NCBI GenBank assembly: GCA_001825565.1
Contig: MHXM01000134.1
Span: 1 to 14,751 of the forward strand
Length of the DNA stretch: 14,751 nt
Direction of reading: 5' to 3'
Source: Desulfuromonadaceae bacterium GWC2_58_13
Lineage (GTDB): Bacteria > Desulfobacterota > Desulfuromonadia > Desulfuromonadales > Trichloromonadaceae
In this document: piece by piece, positions 7,445 through 13,773 of the stretch
How the letters are laid out: each line of letters begins with the position of its first letter
Numbering within the stretch: the first letter of the stretch is position 1
The notes under the pieces: generated by a model
What the model was told of the DNA's origin: nothing
Databases searched by the model: none
What the model saw: only the letters and a program-made list of their open reading frames with translations
Translations under genes and position numbers: made by a program

Positions 7445-7468
7445 AAACATCGTTTGTAAAAAATGCAA
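7440..7468 (-). promoter_or_regulatory. Candidate sigma-70-like promoter for frdCAB
   Basis: On the minus strand TTGCAT (7468-7463) is followed after 17 nt by TAGTAT (7445-7440). Both match the consensus only partly (3/6 and 4/6), and the region is A/T-rich, so this is a weak call. Its -10 coincides with the outer unit of the heptad repeat. Confidence 0.25.
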
Positions 7469-7543
7469 AAAAAAAATTAACAAAAGGGCAGATATGGCGG
7501 AAGCCGAACAGGTTCAGATGTGCCATCTCGTCCATTGACAATG

Positions 7544-7636
7544 CGCATTTAAGTCAAAAAATGCGAAGGGTTACAACCCACCCTCAGTCATCCAGGCAAT
7601 CACAATGCACGCGACCCGGAAGGGTCGCAGAACCCT
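7544..7636. other. Hairpin-rich block, possible structured RNA or attenuator
   Basis: Three hairpins lie close together. CGCATTT/AAATGCG (7544-7565) has an 8-nt loop. A short GGGT/ACCC (7568-7579) follows. The third is a perfect 7-bp GCGACCC/GGGTCGC with a GGAA tetraloop (7611-7628). AGGGTT at 7567-7572 can instead pair with AACCCT at 7631-7636 to enclose the tetraloop stem, so two alternative folds exist. It matches no riboswitch class I can name. Confidence 0.3.
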
Positions 7637-7805
7637 GCGATGCGATTTAATTTATATTTACAAAGATCGGATCGCTAATTAACCTACACCAATGCTACCC
7701 AATAGAGAAGAAAATAAAATACAAAAATGACCTGCATAATCTCTCAATACACAACCAACAACAAAAATATAACTGTATTTTTATTAGGTTACACCACACA
7801 CGAAG

Positions 7806-7912
7806 GAATCAAACCAACGGTAGAAGGAATTACTGTATATAAACAAGATACACCATGAATGATAGATGGTGCTGCGATGGACCGGCAAGAAGAATCAAAC
7901 CATCAATCATTC
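7806..7912. repeat. Palindrome and direct repeats upstream of the sigma-54 promoter, candidate enhancer sites
   Basis: CACCAT-N9-ATGGTG (7851-7871) is a perfect inverted repeat centred about 90-100 bp upstream of the sigma-54 element. GAATCAAACCA occurs twice as an exact 11-bp direct repeat (7806-7816 and 7892-7902, 86 bp apart). GAATGAT (7857-7863) recurs inverted as ATCATTC (7906-7912). This is the distance at which sigma-54 activator proteins usually bind. Which element is bound, if any, is not shown by sequence alone. Confidence 0.4.
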
Positions 7913-7949
7913 CAGTTGCTTAAATATTTTAATTGATTTTTTCAAATCG

Positions 7950-7965
7950 TGGCATATTCAATGCT
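7950..7965 (+). promoter_or_regulatory. Sigma-54 (RpoN) -24/-12 promoter
   Basis: TGGCATATTCAATGCT fits the TGGCAC-N5-TTGCW consensus. GG is at -24 (7951-7952), GC at -12 (7963-7964), the GG-to-GC spacing is correct, TGGCA is intact and W follows. Transcription would start near 7976, about 40 nt before the ATG of the first small gene. AT-rich sequence lies just upstream. Confidence 0.75.
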
Positions 7966-8015
7966 ATTAAAAGGTGCAACTGTCAACGCTGCAATTCCCT
8001 GGAAAGGAGCAGATC

Positions 8016-8249
8016 ATGAAAAAAACTCTTCTGTTTCTATTGCTCCATACAGTTTCCCTTTCCGGTTACGCAGTTGCCAACACACATCCGGAATCGACAG
8101 GTAACAGCCTGGCGGTCATTCTGTTTCTGGGGTTCATTGGTTTAATCATCGTTGGCCAACTTATCCCGGGTGTCATGTTATTTTTTTCCATGATCAAGGG
8201 GCTGTTCAGGAAACACCCAAGTGAAATAAAACACGCGGATCACAAATAA
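8016..8249 (+). CDS. Small single-span membrane protein A (paralogue of the next gene)
   Basis: Function is unknown. The 77-aa product has a signal-peptide-like N-terminus (MKKTLLFLLLHTVSLSGYAVA). A short polar stretch (NTHPESTGNS) is followed by one transmembrane segment (about residues 32-59, FLGFIGLIIVGQLIPGVM and onward), then a basic C-terminal tail (KGLFRKHPSEIKHADHK). The expected topology after cleavage is N-out/C-in, with a short cytoplasmic tail. AAAGGAG lies 6 nt before the ATG, a strong ribosome site; an in-frame upstream start at 7974 lies at or before the predicted transcription start and is rejected. The next gene encodes a protein with the same plan, sharing the F-L-G-F-x-x-L-I-x-V-x-Q-x-x-P-x-x-M core and the K-G motif. 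Both probably form one sigma-54-driven operon. Confidence 0.8.
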   Translation: MKKTLLFLLLHTVSLSGYAVANTHPESTGNSLAVILFLGFIGLIIVGQLIPGVMLFFSMIKGLFRKHPSEIKHADHK

Positions 8250-8303
8250 ACCGTTGGTCAAACCCTACGCTCCATATCACCATATCCAGCCAAGGAGGAT
8301 GTC

Positions 8304-8534
8304 ATGAACAAACTTACACTTTCCGCAATTACATTTGCCCTGCTCAGTCCGATTTCTTCGGCCTTTGCCGCATCAGGTCGCAGTGACAACAGTGGATTTG
8401 TTGTCTGGGTTTTTCTCGGGTTCTGCGCCCTAATCGTTGTCGCTCAAGTGGTTCCCGCTTTAATGGTCATGCTTGGGCTCGTTAAGGGCGCTACAGAAAA
8501 ACAACATGAAACCGCAAAGCAAAAAGCACACTGA
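8304..8534 (+). CDS. Small single-span membrane protein B (paralogue of the previous gene)
   Basis: Function is unknown. The 76-aa product has a signal peptide (MNKLTLSAITFALLSPISSAFA, cleavage likely after AFA) and a short polar periplasmic stretch (ASGRSDNSG). One transmembrane helix (about 31-58, VVWVFLGFCALIVVAQVVPALM) follows, then a charged tail rich in Lys, Glu and His. It aligns without gaps to the preceding protein across the helix (F-L-G-F, L-I-V-V, Q, V-P, M, K-G), so the two arose by tandem duplication. The ribosome site AAGGAGG is near-perfect. It lies 54 bp after the first gene with no terminator between, and a strong terminator follows it. The conserved Gly, Gln and Pro inside the helix suggest helix packing or a complex partner; no enzyme motif is present. 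Confidence 0.82.
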   Translation: MNKLTLSAITFALLSPISSAFAASGRSDNSGFVVWVFLGFCALIVVAQVVPALMVMLGLVKGATEKQHETAKQKAH

Positions 8535-8541
8535 TCAAAAC

Positions 8542-8588
8542 ATCTGCGGTCAGGGGAATCCCGCGTTCCCTGACCGCAGATTATTTTT
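8542..8588 (+). terminator. Rho-independent terminator of the small membrane protein operon
   Basis: ATCTGCGGTCAGGG (8542-8555) pairs perfectly with CCCTGACCGCAGAT (8568-8581). Two further pairs (one of them G-T) close above it, and TTATTTTT follows. It lies 8 bp after the stop of the second small gene. Confidence 0.93.
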
Positions 8589-8631
8589 CATTATAATTAC
8601 AGATCCCCCCGCCTAAACAGTCAGTTAATTC

Positions 8632-8661
8632 TTGACGTCACCGACAAAAACCGTCTATTTA
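8632..8661 (+). promoter_or_regulatory. Candidate sigma-70-like promoter for the hybrid kinase operon
   Basis: TTGACG (8632-8637) is followed after 18 nt by TATTTA (8656-8661), about 100 bp before the kinase start. It lies just beyond the upstream terminator. The spacing is one base longer than ideal and the -10 matches only in part. Confidence 0.35.
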
Positions 8662-8764
8662 TTAATTTCAAAAAGTCATGTCATTTCGATGAGAGTCTTT
8701 TGGATATCCATCGAATTGATAATGGCTTCCCCGCCTGAATACCCTTGCAATGCAGGATTTGTAG

Positions 8765-11623
8765 ATGCAAATTTTCAGGAATGCCTCGATCAAAAGCAAA
8801 ACGATAAGCATTATTATGCTTATCAGCGGTGCGGCGTTATTCCTCTCCACGGCGACTTTTGTCTACAATGAAGTCATTATCTTTCAAGAATCTTTACTGA
8901 AAGAAATTACCACCCTTGCCCACATGGTTGGCAACCATACAAGACAGAGCCTACTTTTCGACAACTGGCGGGAAGCTGACCGTAATATGTCCAGCCTCAC
9001 CTCCCATCCACCTGTCAGTCACGCATATTTGTTCGACCGCCATTTCAAACCCCTCGCCCACCAAGTAAACTATCCGTCCGAATCAGCTTTTCTGCCAGAC
9101 AAGCTATGTGAAAAACTGGCGGGATACGAAAATCTCCGCGGCGATACCTACTGTCTGACCTTCAATCACTTGGCGATATTCCACCCGGTTCTGGCCAACA
9201 ACGAAAAAATTGGTACCGTTTTTATCCAGGCGGACCTAGCTCCCCTGTACCAACGCCTCGGCCGCTTTGCACTTGGTGCAATCACCGTCTTGGGATTGAC
9301 CATGATTGCCGCCTACTTCCTCTCTTCCCGACTGCAGCGGCTTATCACCGCCCCGATCCTTTATCTTTATGACACCATGAAAGGGGTGAGTCGTGGAAAC
9401 AATTACCATATCCGGGCACAGAAAACATCAAATGATGAAGTCGGTAATTTGATTGATGGTTTTAACGATATGCTCGCGCAAATCGAGCACCGCGATGAAT
9501 TGTTGAATAAGAACCAAGAAGACCTTGAGCTGTCGATCCTCCAACGAACCAGAGAACTTCAGGATACCAATAAAAACCTGGAAGCGACCATTGACGAACT
9601 GGATCGGGCCAAGGCGGCGGCCGAAGCTGCTAATTTCACTAAATCACAGTTTTTTGCCAACATGAGTCACGAAATTCGCACTCCGATGATAGGGGTGCTC
9701 GGCATGTCCGAACTCCTTCTCAACACCGACCTCAATGAAAACCAGCGCAGTTTGGTTCGTACGGTGCACAACTCCGGGGACGCCCTGTTAAAAATACTCA
9801 ACGACATCCTGGATTTTTCTAAAATGGAAGCAGGCAAAATCAGCCTCGAAGAAATCGATTTTGACCTGCAATCCGTCGTCGAAGAAGCGGCCAGACTCCT
9901 GGCTGAAAAAGCCCTTGCAAAAAACCTTGAACTGGTCTGCCACCTGGTTCCCGGCACCTCCTTGGATTTGCGAGGAGACCCTGGTCGCCTGCGGCAGATT
10001 CTTCTAAACCTGATAAGTAACGCAGTAAAATTTACCGACTGCGGAGAAGTTGTTATTACCGTGAGAGAAGTTGAATCCGGCACCATGGAGAAGATCTTAC
10101 AGATCACCGTCAGGGATACCGGCATCGGCATGTCCGAAACAACACAGGACGAGATTTTTGAATCCTTCACCCAAGCCGAAAAATCAACTGCCAGACGATA
10201 TGGCGGAACCGGATTGGGCCTGTCCATCGTGCGTCAACTGGTCGGATTGATGAGTGGTACCATCGATGTCCAAAGCGAACCGGGCAACGGATCGACCTTT
10301 CGCGTTCAACTGCCACTCATCCGCCAAAAGCATTCACACCACACCCCGCACCTTATTCCGCCCGAATACCAAGGGCATCAAATACTGGTGATACACAGCA
10401 ACCGTTCCGCCCGCAATGCGCTTTTGGAATACCTGGCCGCCATGAATCTGAAGGCAGAAAGCGCCGAAACCCTTCAATCGGGAATTTCATTGCTGCTACA
10501 GGTCGACCAGCCCTTCTCCCTGGTTCTACTGGAAACAGCGGTGCCCGAGGTGGACATTGCCTGCTTTCACAACAACACCATCAGCCTTGCTCCTGCGAAC
10601 AGACCAAACCTGGTATTGATCTGTCCGCAGCATGACTTTATTGATGCCGAAAAAATGAATCATTTCGGCGTAAGTTCCATTCTTTACAAGCCCATATGTC
10701 CCTCGCTGCTACCACCGGCTCTGGTAAAGGCATTAGCCGTGAAGTCGTCGGGCAACATCCATTTGCCTTTCGAAAAATCAGCAAATCCGAGAAACGCACC
10801 GCGGGTGCTCGTTGCTGAAGACAACCCAACGACACAGAATCTTCTGAAAAGCATCATTGAAAGCATCGGCTGTCAGGTCGATATTGCCAGCAACGGGACT
10901 GAAGCCCTTGAATTTCTCAGCGATCATGAACTGGTGCTTATGGACCTGCGGATGCCGGGGATGGGCGGAATTGAAGCGACCCAACAGATCAGGCGCCAAG
11001 GCAACAACGTTCCCATCATTGCCCTGACGGCCCACGGTGACAAGCAAGGTGGCGCCGAGTGTTTTGCCGCTGGAATGAACGATTACCTACAGAAACCATT
11101 TCGCAACAAACAGTTGCAGGGCCTAGTGAAACGCTGGCTTGAAAAAAGCGCGGCCGTGGCCACCTCCGATGAACCCTCCATTAACAGCCTCGATCCCCCA
11201 AAACATCGAATTCTGGTGGTGGAAGACACCGATGCCACCCGAATATTGATCAGGATCATTCTTGAAGAATTAGGCTGCCAGGTGGACGTGGTCGACAATG
11301 GTGTGGAAGCGGTCGCTCTTCTTGAAAAAATCCCCTTCAATCTCGTTTTCATGGACTGCCAACTGCCCGGGATAGATGGCTTCGAAGCCACCCGGCGCAT
11401 CCGCGAACGAAACATCCAGGTTCCAGTCATCGCCTTGACCGCCCGCTCCCAGGAGGAAAACCGCGAACCTTTCCTTCAGGCCGGAATGAATGATTACCTT
11501 GGCAAACCATTCAAACGCACACAACTCGAAGCCATGGTCAAGTATTGGCTTAACGGCGACCGGGAAACCTCCCGCACAAGTCTTCATTCCGCACCACAAC
11601 AGTCCAACCCCGGACATTCATGA
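8765..11623 (+). CDS. Hybrid sensor histidine kinase (periplasmic sensor, HAMP, HisKA, HATPase, pseudo-receiver, two receivers)
   Basis: This membrane kinase senses an unknown envelope signal. In the 952-aa product, TM1 (about 13-36) and TM2 (about 168-188) bracket a periplasmic domain that resembles CHASE8 sensors of BarA-like kinases (S-L-L-F-D-x-W-R-E-A-D stretch). HAMP (about 188-241), a coiled coil (245-290) and HisKA with His302 in NMSHEIRTPM follow. The ATPase has an N box LNLISNAVKF (near 415), DTGIGM (near 450) and GGTGLGLSI (near 480). A degenerate receiver (about 538-660) has Glu590 where the phospho-Asp belongs and lacks the acidic pair, but keeps Lys642. Two complete receivers follow: Asp727/Lys777 and Asp864/Lys914. 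There is no HPt or DNA-binding domain, so phosphotransfer must reach a protein encoded elsewhere. The ATG has AGGA 7 nt upstream. Its stop overlaps the next gene (ATGA). Confidence 0.95.
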   Translation: MQIFRNASIKSKTISIIMLISGAALFLSTATFVYNEVIIFQESLLKEITTLAHMVGNHTRQSLLFDNWREADRNMSSLTSHPPVSHAYLFDRHFKPLAHQVNYPSESAFLPDKLCEKLAGYENLRGDTYCLTFNHLAIFHPVLANNEKIGTVFIQADLAPLYQRLGRFALGAITVLGLTMIAAYFLSSRLQRLITAPILYLYDTMKGVSRGNNYHIRAQKTSNDEVGNLIDGFNDMLAQIEHRDELLNKNQEDLELSILQRTRELQDTNKNLEATIDELDRAKAAAEAANFTKSQFFANMSHEIRTPMIGVLGMSELLLNTDLNENQRSLVRTVHNSGDALLKILNDILDFSKMEAGKISLEEIDFDLQSVVEEAARLLAEKALAKNLELVCHLVPGTSLDLRGDPGRLRQILLNLISNAVKFTDCGEVVITVREVESGTMEKILQITVRDTGIGMSETTQDEIFESFTQAEKSTARRYGGTGLGLSIVRQLVGLMSGTIDVQSEPGNGSTFRVQLPLIRQKHSHHTPHLIPPEYQGHQILVIHSNRSARNALLEYLAAMNLKAESAETLQSGISLLLQVDQPFSLVLLETAVPEVDIACFHNNTISLAPANRPNLVLICPQHDFIDAEKMNHFGVSSILYKPICPSLLPPALVKALAVKSSGNIHLPFEKSANPRNAPRVLVAEDNPTTQNLLKSIIESIGCQVDIASNGTEALEFLSDHELVLMDLRMPGMGGIEATQQIRRQGNNVPIIALTAHGDKQGGAECFAAGMNDYLQKPFRNKQLQGLVKRWLEKSAAVATSDEPSINSLDPPKHRILVVEDTDATRILIRIILEELGCQVDVVDNGVEAVALLEKIPFNLVFMDCQLPGIDGFEATRRIRERNIQVPVIALTARSQEENREPFLQAGMNDYLGKPFKRTQLEAMVKYWLNGDRETSRTSLHSAPQQSNPGHS

Positions 11624-13773
11624 TGGTGAAAACACATAAGAAAACTCTCGCCCTCCTCCTCCTTGCCGCGCTTGTTTATGCGGGGCTGGTAATCGTCCTG
11701 GCGCTGCCGCTGCTCGGCCATCACGGGATACCCGAGGAACTTCGAGTCAATACGGCCAGCATCAGCCAAGGGAAAGTCGGTCAGGCGCTGCATCTTACGG
11801 TTGAGGGAACGGGCTTCGACAATGAAACCAACTTCATGTTGGTGCTCGACAGCGGCAACCAGCAAGCCATTGTTTACAGCACTGAAACCTTCGGCGCCAC
11901 CGATACCATTCTGAGGAATGGACAAGTTCTCTACCTGGGCAACCGTGGTCGAGTGGTCCATCAATATGACATCGGGAAACCGGATCGTCCCCGGTTTCAA
12001 TATAGTTTTTCCATGACCGGAAAACCCACAGCCTTGGCTCTATCCAACGGCACCCCTTGGGTAGCGTCCGGATATGGCGAGATAGGCACTTTGGGATCGC
12101 CACATCGTATGGTCGAGACAATCACCGACCTGGCCACCGATGAAGAAGGTATCCTGTATGCAGCAGCGGCAAACCATGGATTGATCGTTTTTCGCCCCCG
12201 GGCAGAGAACACCCCCGTTAAAATAGGTTCGCTCGACCTGCCCGGGGCAGCACTCTCGATAGCCGTCGCCGAGCACCTGGCATACGTATCGAGCGCCAAG
12301 GTGGGCCTGCATGTCTGTGATATTTCGGATCCGGAAAATCCACGACTTATTTCGACTCTGCCCTGGTCCGGCGACAATCAAAGCCTCACCGTGAAGGACA
12401 ATCTATTGCTGCTCGGCAGCACCGATCAGCTCGCGATCATTGACGTCCGAAATCCCAGACTGCCCCGAGTGCTCGCTCAAATGCCGTTAGCCAAAATCAA
12501 AGACATCGTGATCAACGAAAATCTGGCGCTGCTGGCGGCCGATAATTCAGGGCTGGTGGCCGTCGACATCACCGATCCCAGCAACCCCTTCATTTCAGGG
12601 CACTTAACTCCTGGAGACACGATTCGTTGTTTAACCGTCAACGGCGATCTGGCCTATCTCGGCACTGAAAACGCCGGACTGCTGGTGGTCGACCTGAAGC
12701 GGCTCAGTCATCATCCGGATTGGCGGCCCGAACCCCTTGAGCTTCCAAGGTCAAGAACCTCGATGTCCAAAGCCTTGCGAATTTATGGCCCCAGGCTGCC
12801 GGAAGAAATCATCGCTCAGGTGGAATCCCAACTTCCTCGCAACTGCGATGAAACCGACACCGCCAAAATCGGCCCGATCACCTACCTGGCTTCCGACTGC
12901 GGCCTGGTTATCATCGACCAAAAGGAACCACCCCATGTCGAAGTGCTGCAACAACCGTTGGCTGCTGCATCCAAGATCGAACTGGCCGGAACCACCGCCT
13001 ATGTAAGCGGCAGCAGAGGAATAAACATCTCCACGGCGCTAAAGCCCACCATCAAAGGGAACCGCCCGGGCCTGCAAATCTTCGATGTCAGCGACCCCAG
13101 TCAGCCTCGGGCCAAGGGCTTCATTGAAACCGCCGATATGATTCTAAAAATGAGAATACGTGAGGACCGCGCCTATCTGGCGGTCAAGGAGAAAGGGGTA
13201 TTGATTGTCGATTTGAACGACTTGGACCACCCTCAAGTGATGGGCATTGCGGACCTTCCATGGCCGGAACAGAGTTTCGCCGGCTATCTGGATATCTACC
13301 TGAGCGGCGATGTCCTGTATATTGCCAACGGCAGGGCCGGCCTGCATGTGTTCGACGTCAGCAACCCACATCATCCCCAACGGGTTTCGGCCTTCAACAC
13401 AACGGGAGGCTGGGTCAACCGCCTCGCCGGCGACAAGAAACAACTCTTTGCCTATAATTTCAACAACGATCTGCAGATATATGACCTCACCCGGTCTAAA
13501 TTCCCCCGGTTGACCGGGACCTTGGACCGTTTTTCCAACGTCAGCCATATTGACATCCGCGGCAACACCCTGCAGTTGGAGCTGCTCAAAGGGAACGGCA
13601 TCGCCCGCGCTCTGCCCCTGACCGCCGAAGATATCAACCGGCACGGAAGCACCCTCGTCGATCTCAAATTTGCCGCCCCGGTTTTTCCCGGTGACTATAT
13701 GTTGTACGCCTTCAATCAAAAGGGTCGCCAGCAATTGCCCGGCCTCATCCGTATCGAGTCGGCTCAGAAATAA
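11620..13773 (+). CDS. Membrane-anchored LVIVD-repeat beta-propeller protein
   Basis: Function is unknown; it is probably a periplasmic or surface binding protein. The 717-aa product has a basic N-terminus and one hydrophobic segment (about 7-30), a signal anchor or uncleaved signal. An Ig/TIG-like stretch (about 38-75, L-H-L-T-V-E-G-T-G-F) comes next. About ten LVIVD repeats of roughly 40 residues follow, with G-L-x-V-x-D-[IV]-S-D-P-x-x-P-x cores near residues 228, 269, 310, 353, 428, 483, 526, 574 and 617. The number is enough for one large or two smaller propellers; a longer, less regular linker falls near 370-420. A final beta-rich piece (about 670-717) resembles another Ig-like strand set. 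The ATG overlaps the kinase stop (ATGA) with no strong ribosome site of its own, so translation is probably coupled. Its 3' end overlaps the convergent receptor gene by 10 nt. Confidence 0.85.
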   Translation: MMVKTHKKTLALLLLAALVYAGLVIVLALPLLGHHGIPEELRVNTASISQGKVGQALHLTVEGTGFDNETNFMLVLDSGNQQAIVYSTETFGATDTILRNGQVLYLGNRGRVVHQYDIGKPDRPRFQYSFSMTGKPTALALSNGTPWVASGYGEIGTLGSPHRMVETITDLATDEEGILYAAAANHGLIVFRPRAENTPVKIGSLDLPGAALSIAVAEHLAYVSSAKVGLHVCDISDPENPRLISTLPWSGDNQSLTVKDNLLLLGSTDQLAIIDVRNPRLPRVLAQMPLAKIKDIVINENLALLAADNSGLVAVDITDPSNPFISGHLTPGDTIRCLTVNGDLAYLGTENAGLLVVDLKRLSHHPDWRPEPLELPRSRTSMSKALRIYGPRLPEEIIAQVESQLPRNCDETDTAKIGPITYLASDCGLVIIDQKEPPHVEVLQQPLAAASKIELAGTTAYVSGSRGINISTALKPTIKGNRPGLQIFDVSDPSQPRAKGFIETADMILKMRIREDRAYLAVKEKGVLIVDLNDLDHPQVMGIADLPWPEQSFAGYLDIYLSGDVLYIANGRAGLHVFDVSNPHHPQRVSAFNTTGGWVNRLAGDKKQLFAYNFNNDLQIYDLTRSKFPRLTGTLDRFSNVSHIDIRGNTLQLELLKGNGIARALPLTAEDINRHGSTLVDLKFAAPVFPGDYMLYAFNQKGRQQLPGLIRIESAQK

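Larger units (their letters stand above)
7142..8015. other. Intergenic regulatory region between divergent frdCAB and the small membrane protein genes
   Basis: About 870 bp separates two divergently transcribed units, with no long gene that I can support. From left to right it holds a possible leader ORF on the minus strand (7217-7324), a 7-bp-period repeat (7410-7444) with a candidate frdC promoter, an A10 run near 7466, and GC-rich hairpins (7544-7636). AT-rich sequence follows, then a 21-bp palindrome (7851-7871), an 11-bp direct repeat (7806 and 7892) and a sigma-54 promoter (7950-7965). The short open frames on both strands lack ribosome sites or family-like sequence, except the one listed separately. 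Confidence 0.6.

Noticed and set aside
7347..7538. 63-codon plus-strand open frame across the A-rich run
   Set aside because: The frame reads through an A10 run (K-rich middle), lacks a ribosome site, and overlaps the heptad repeat.
7763..7782. AT-rich palindrome AAAAATA-N6-TATTTTT
   Set aside because: Such A/T inverted repeats are expected by chance in this AT-rich stretch, and it is not placed next to a gene end.
13144..13734. 196-codon minus-strand open frame inside the LVIVD gene
   Set aside because: Shadow of the plus-strand gene; repeats on the plus strand clearly explain the coding signal, and no ribosome site is seen.
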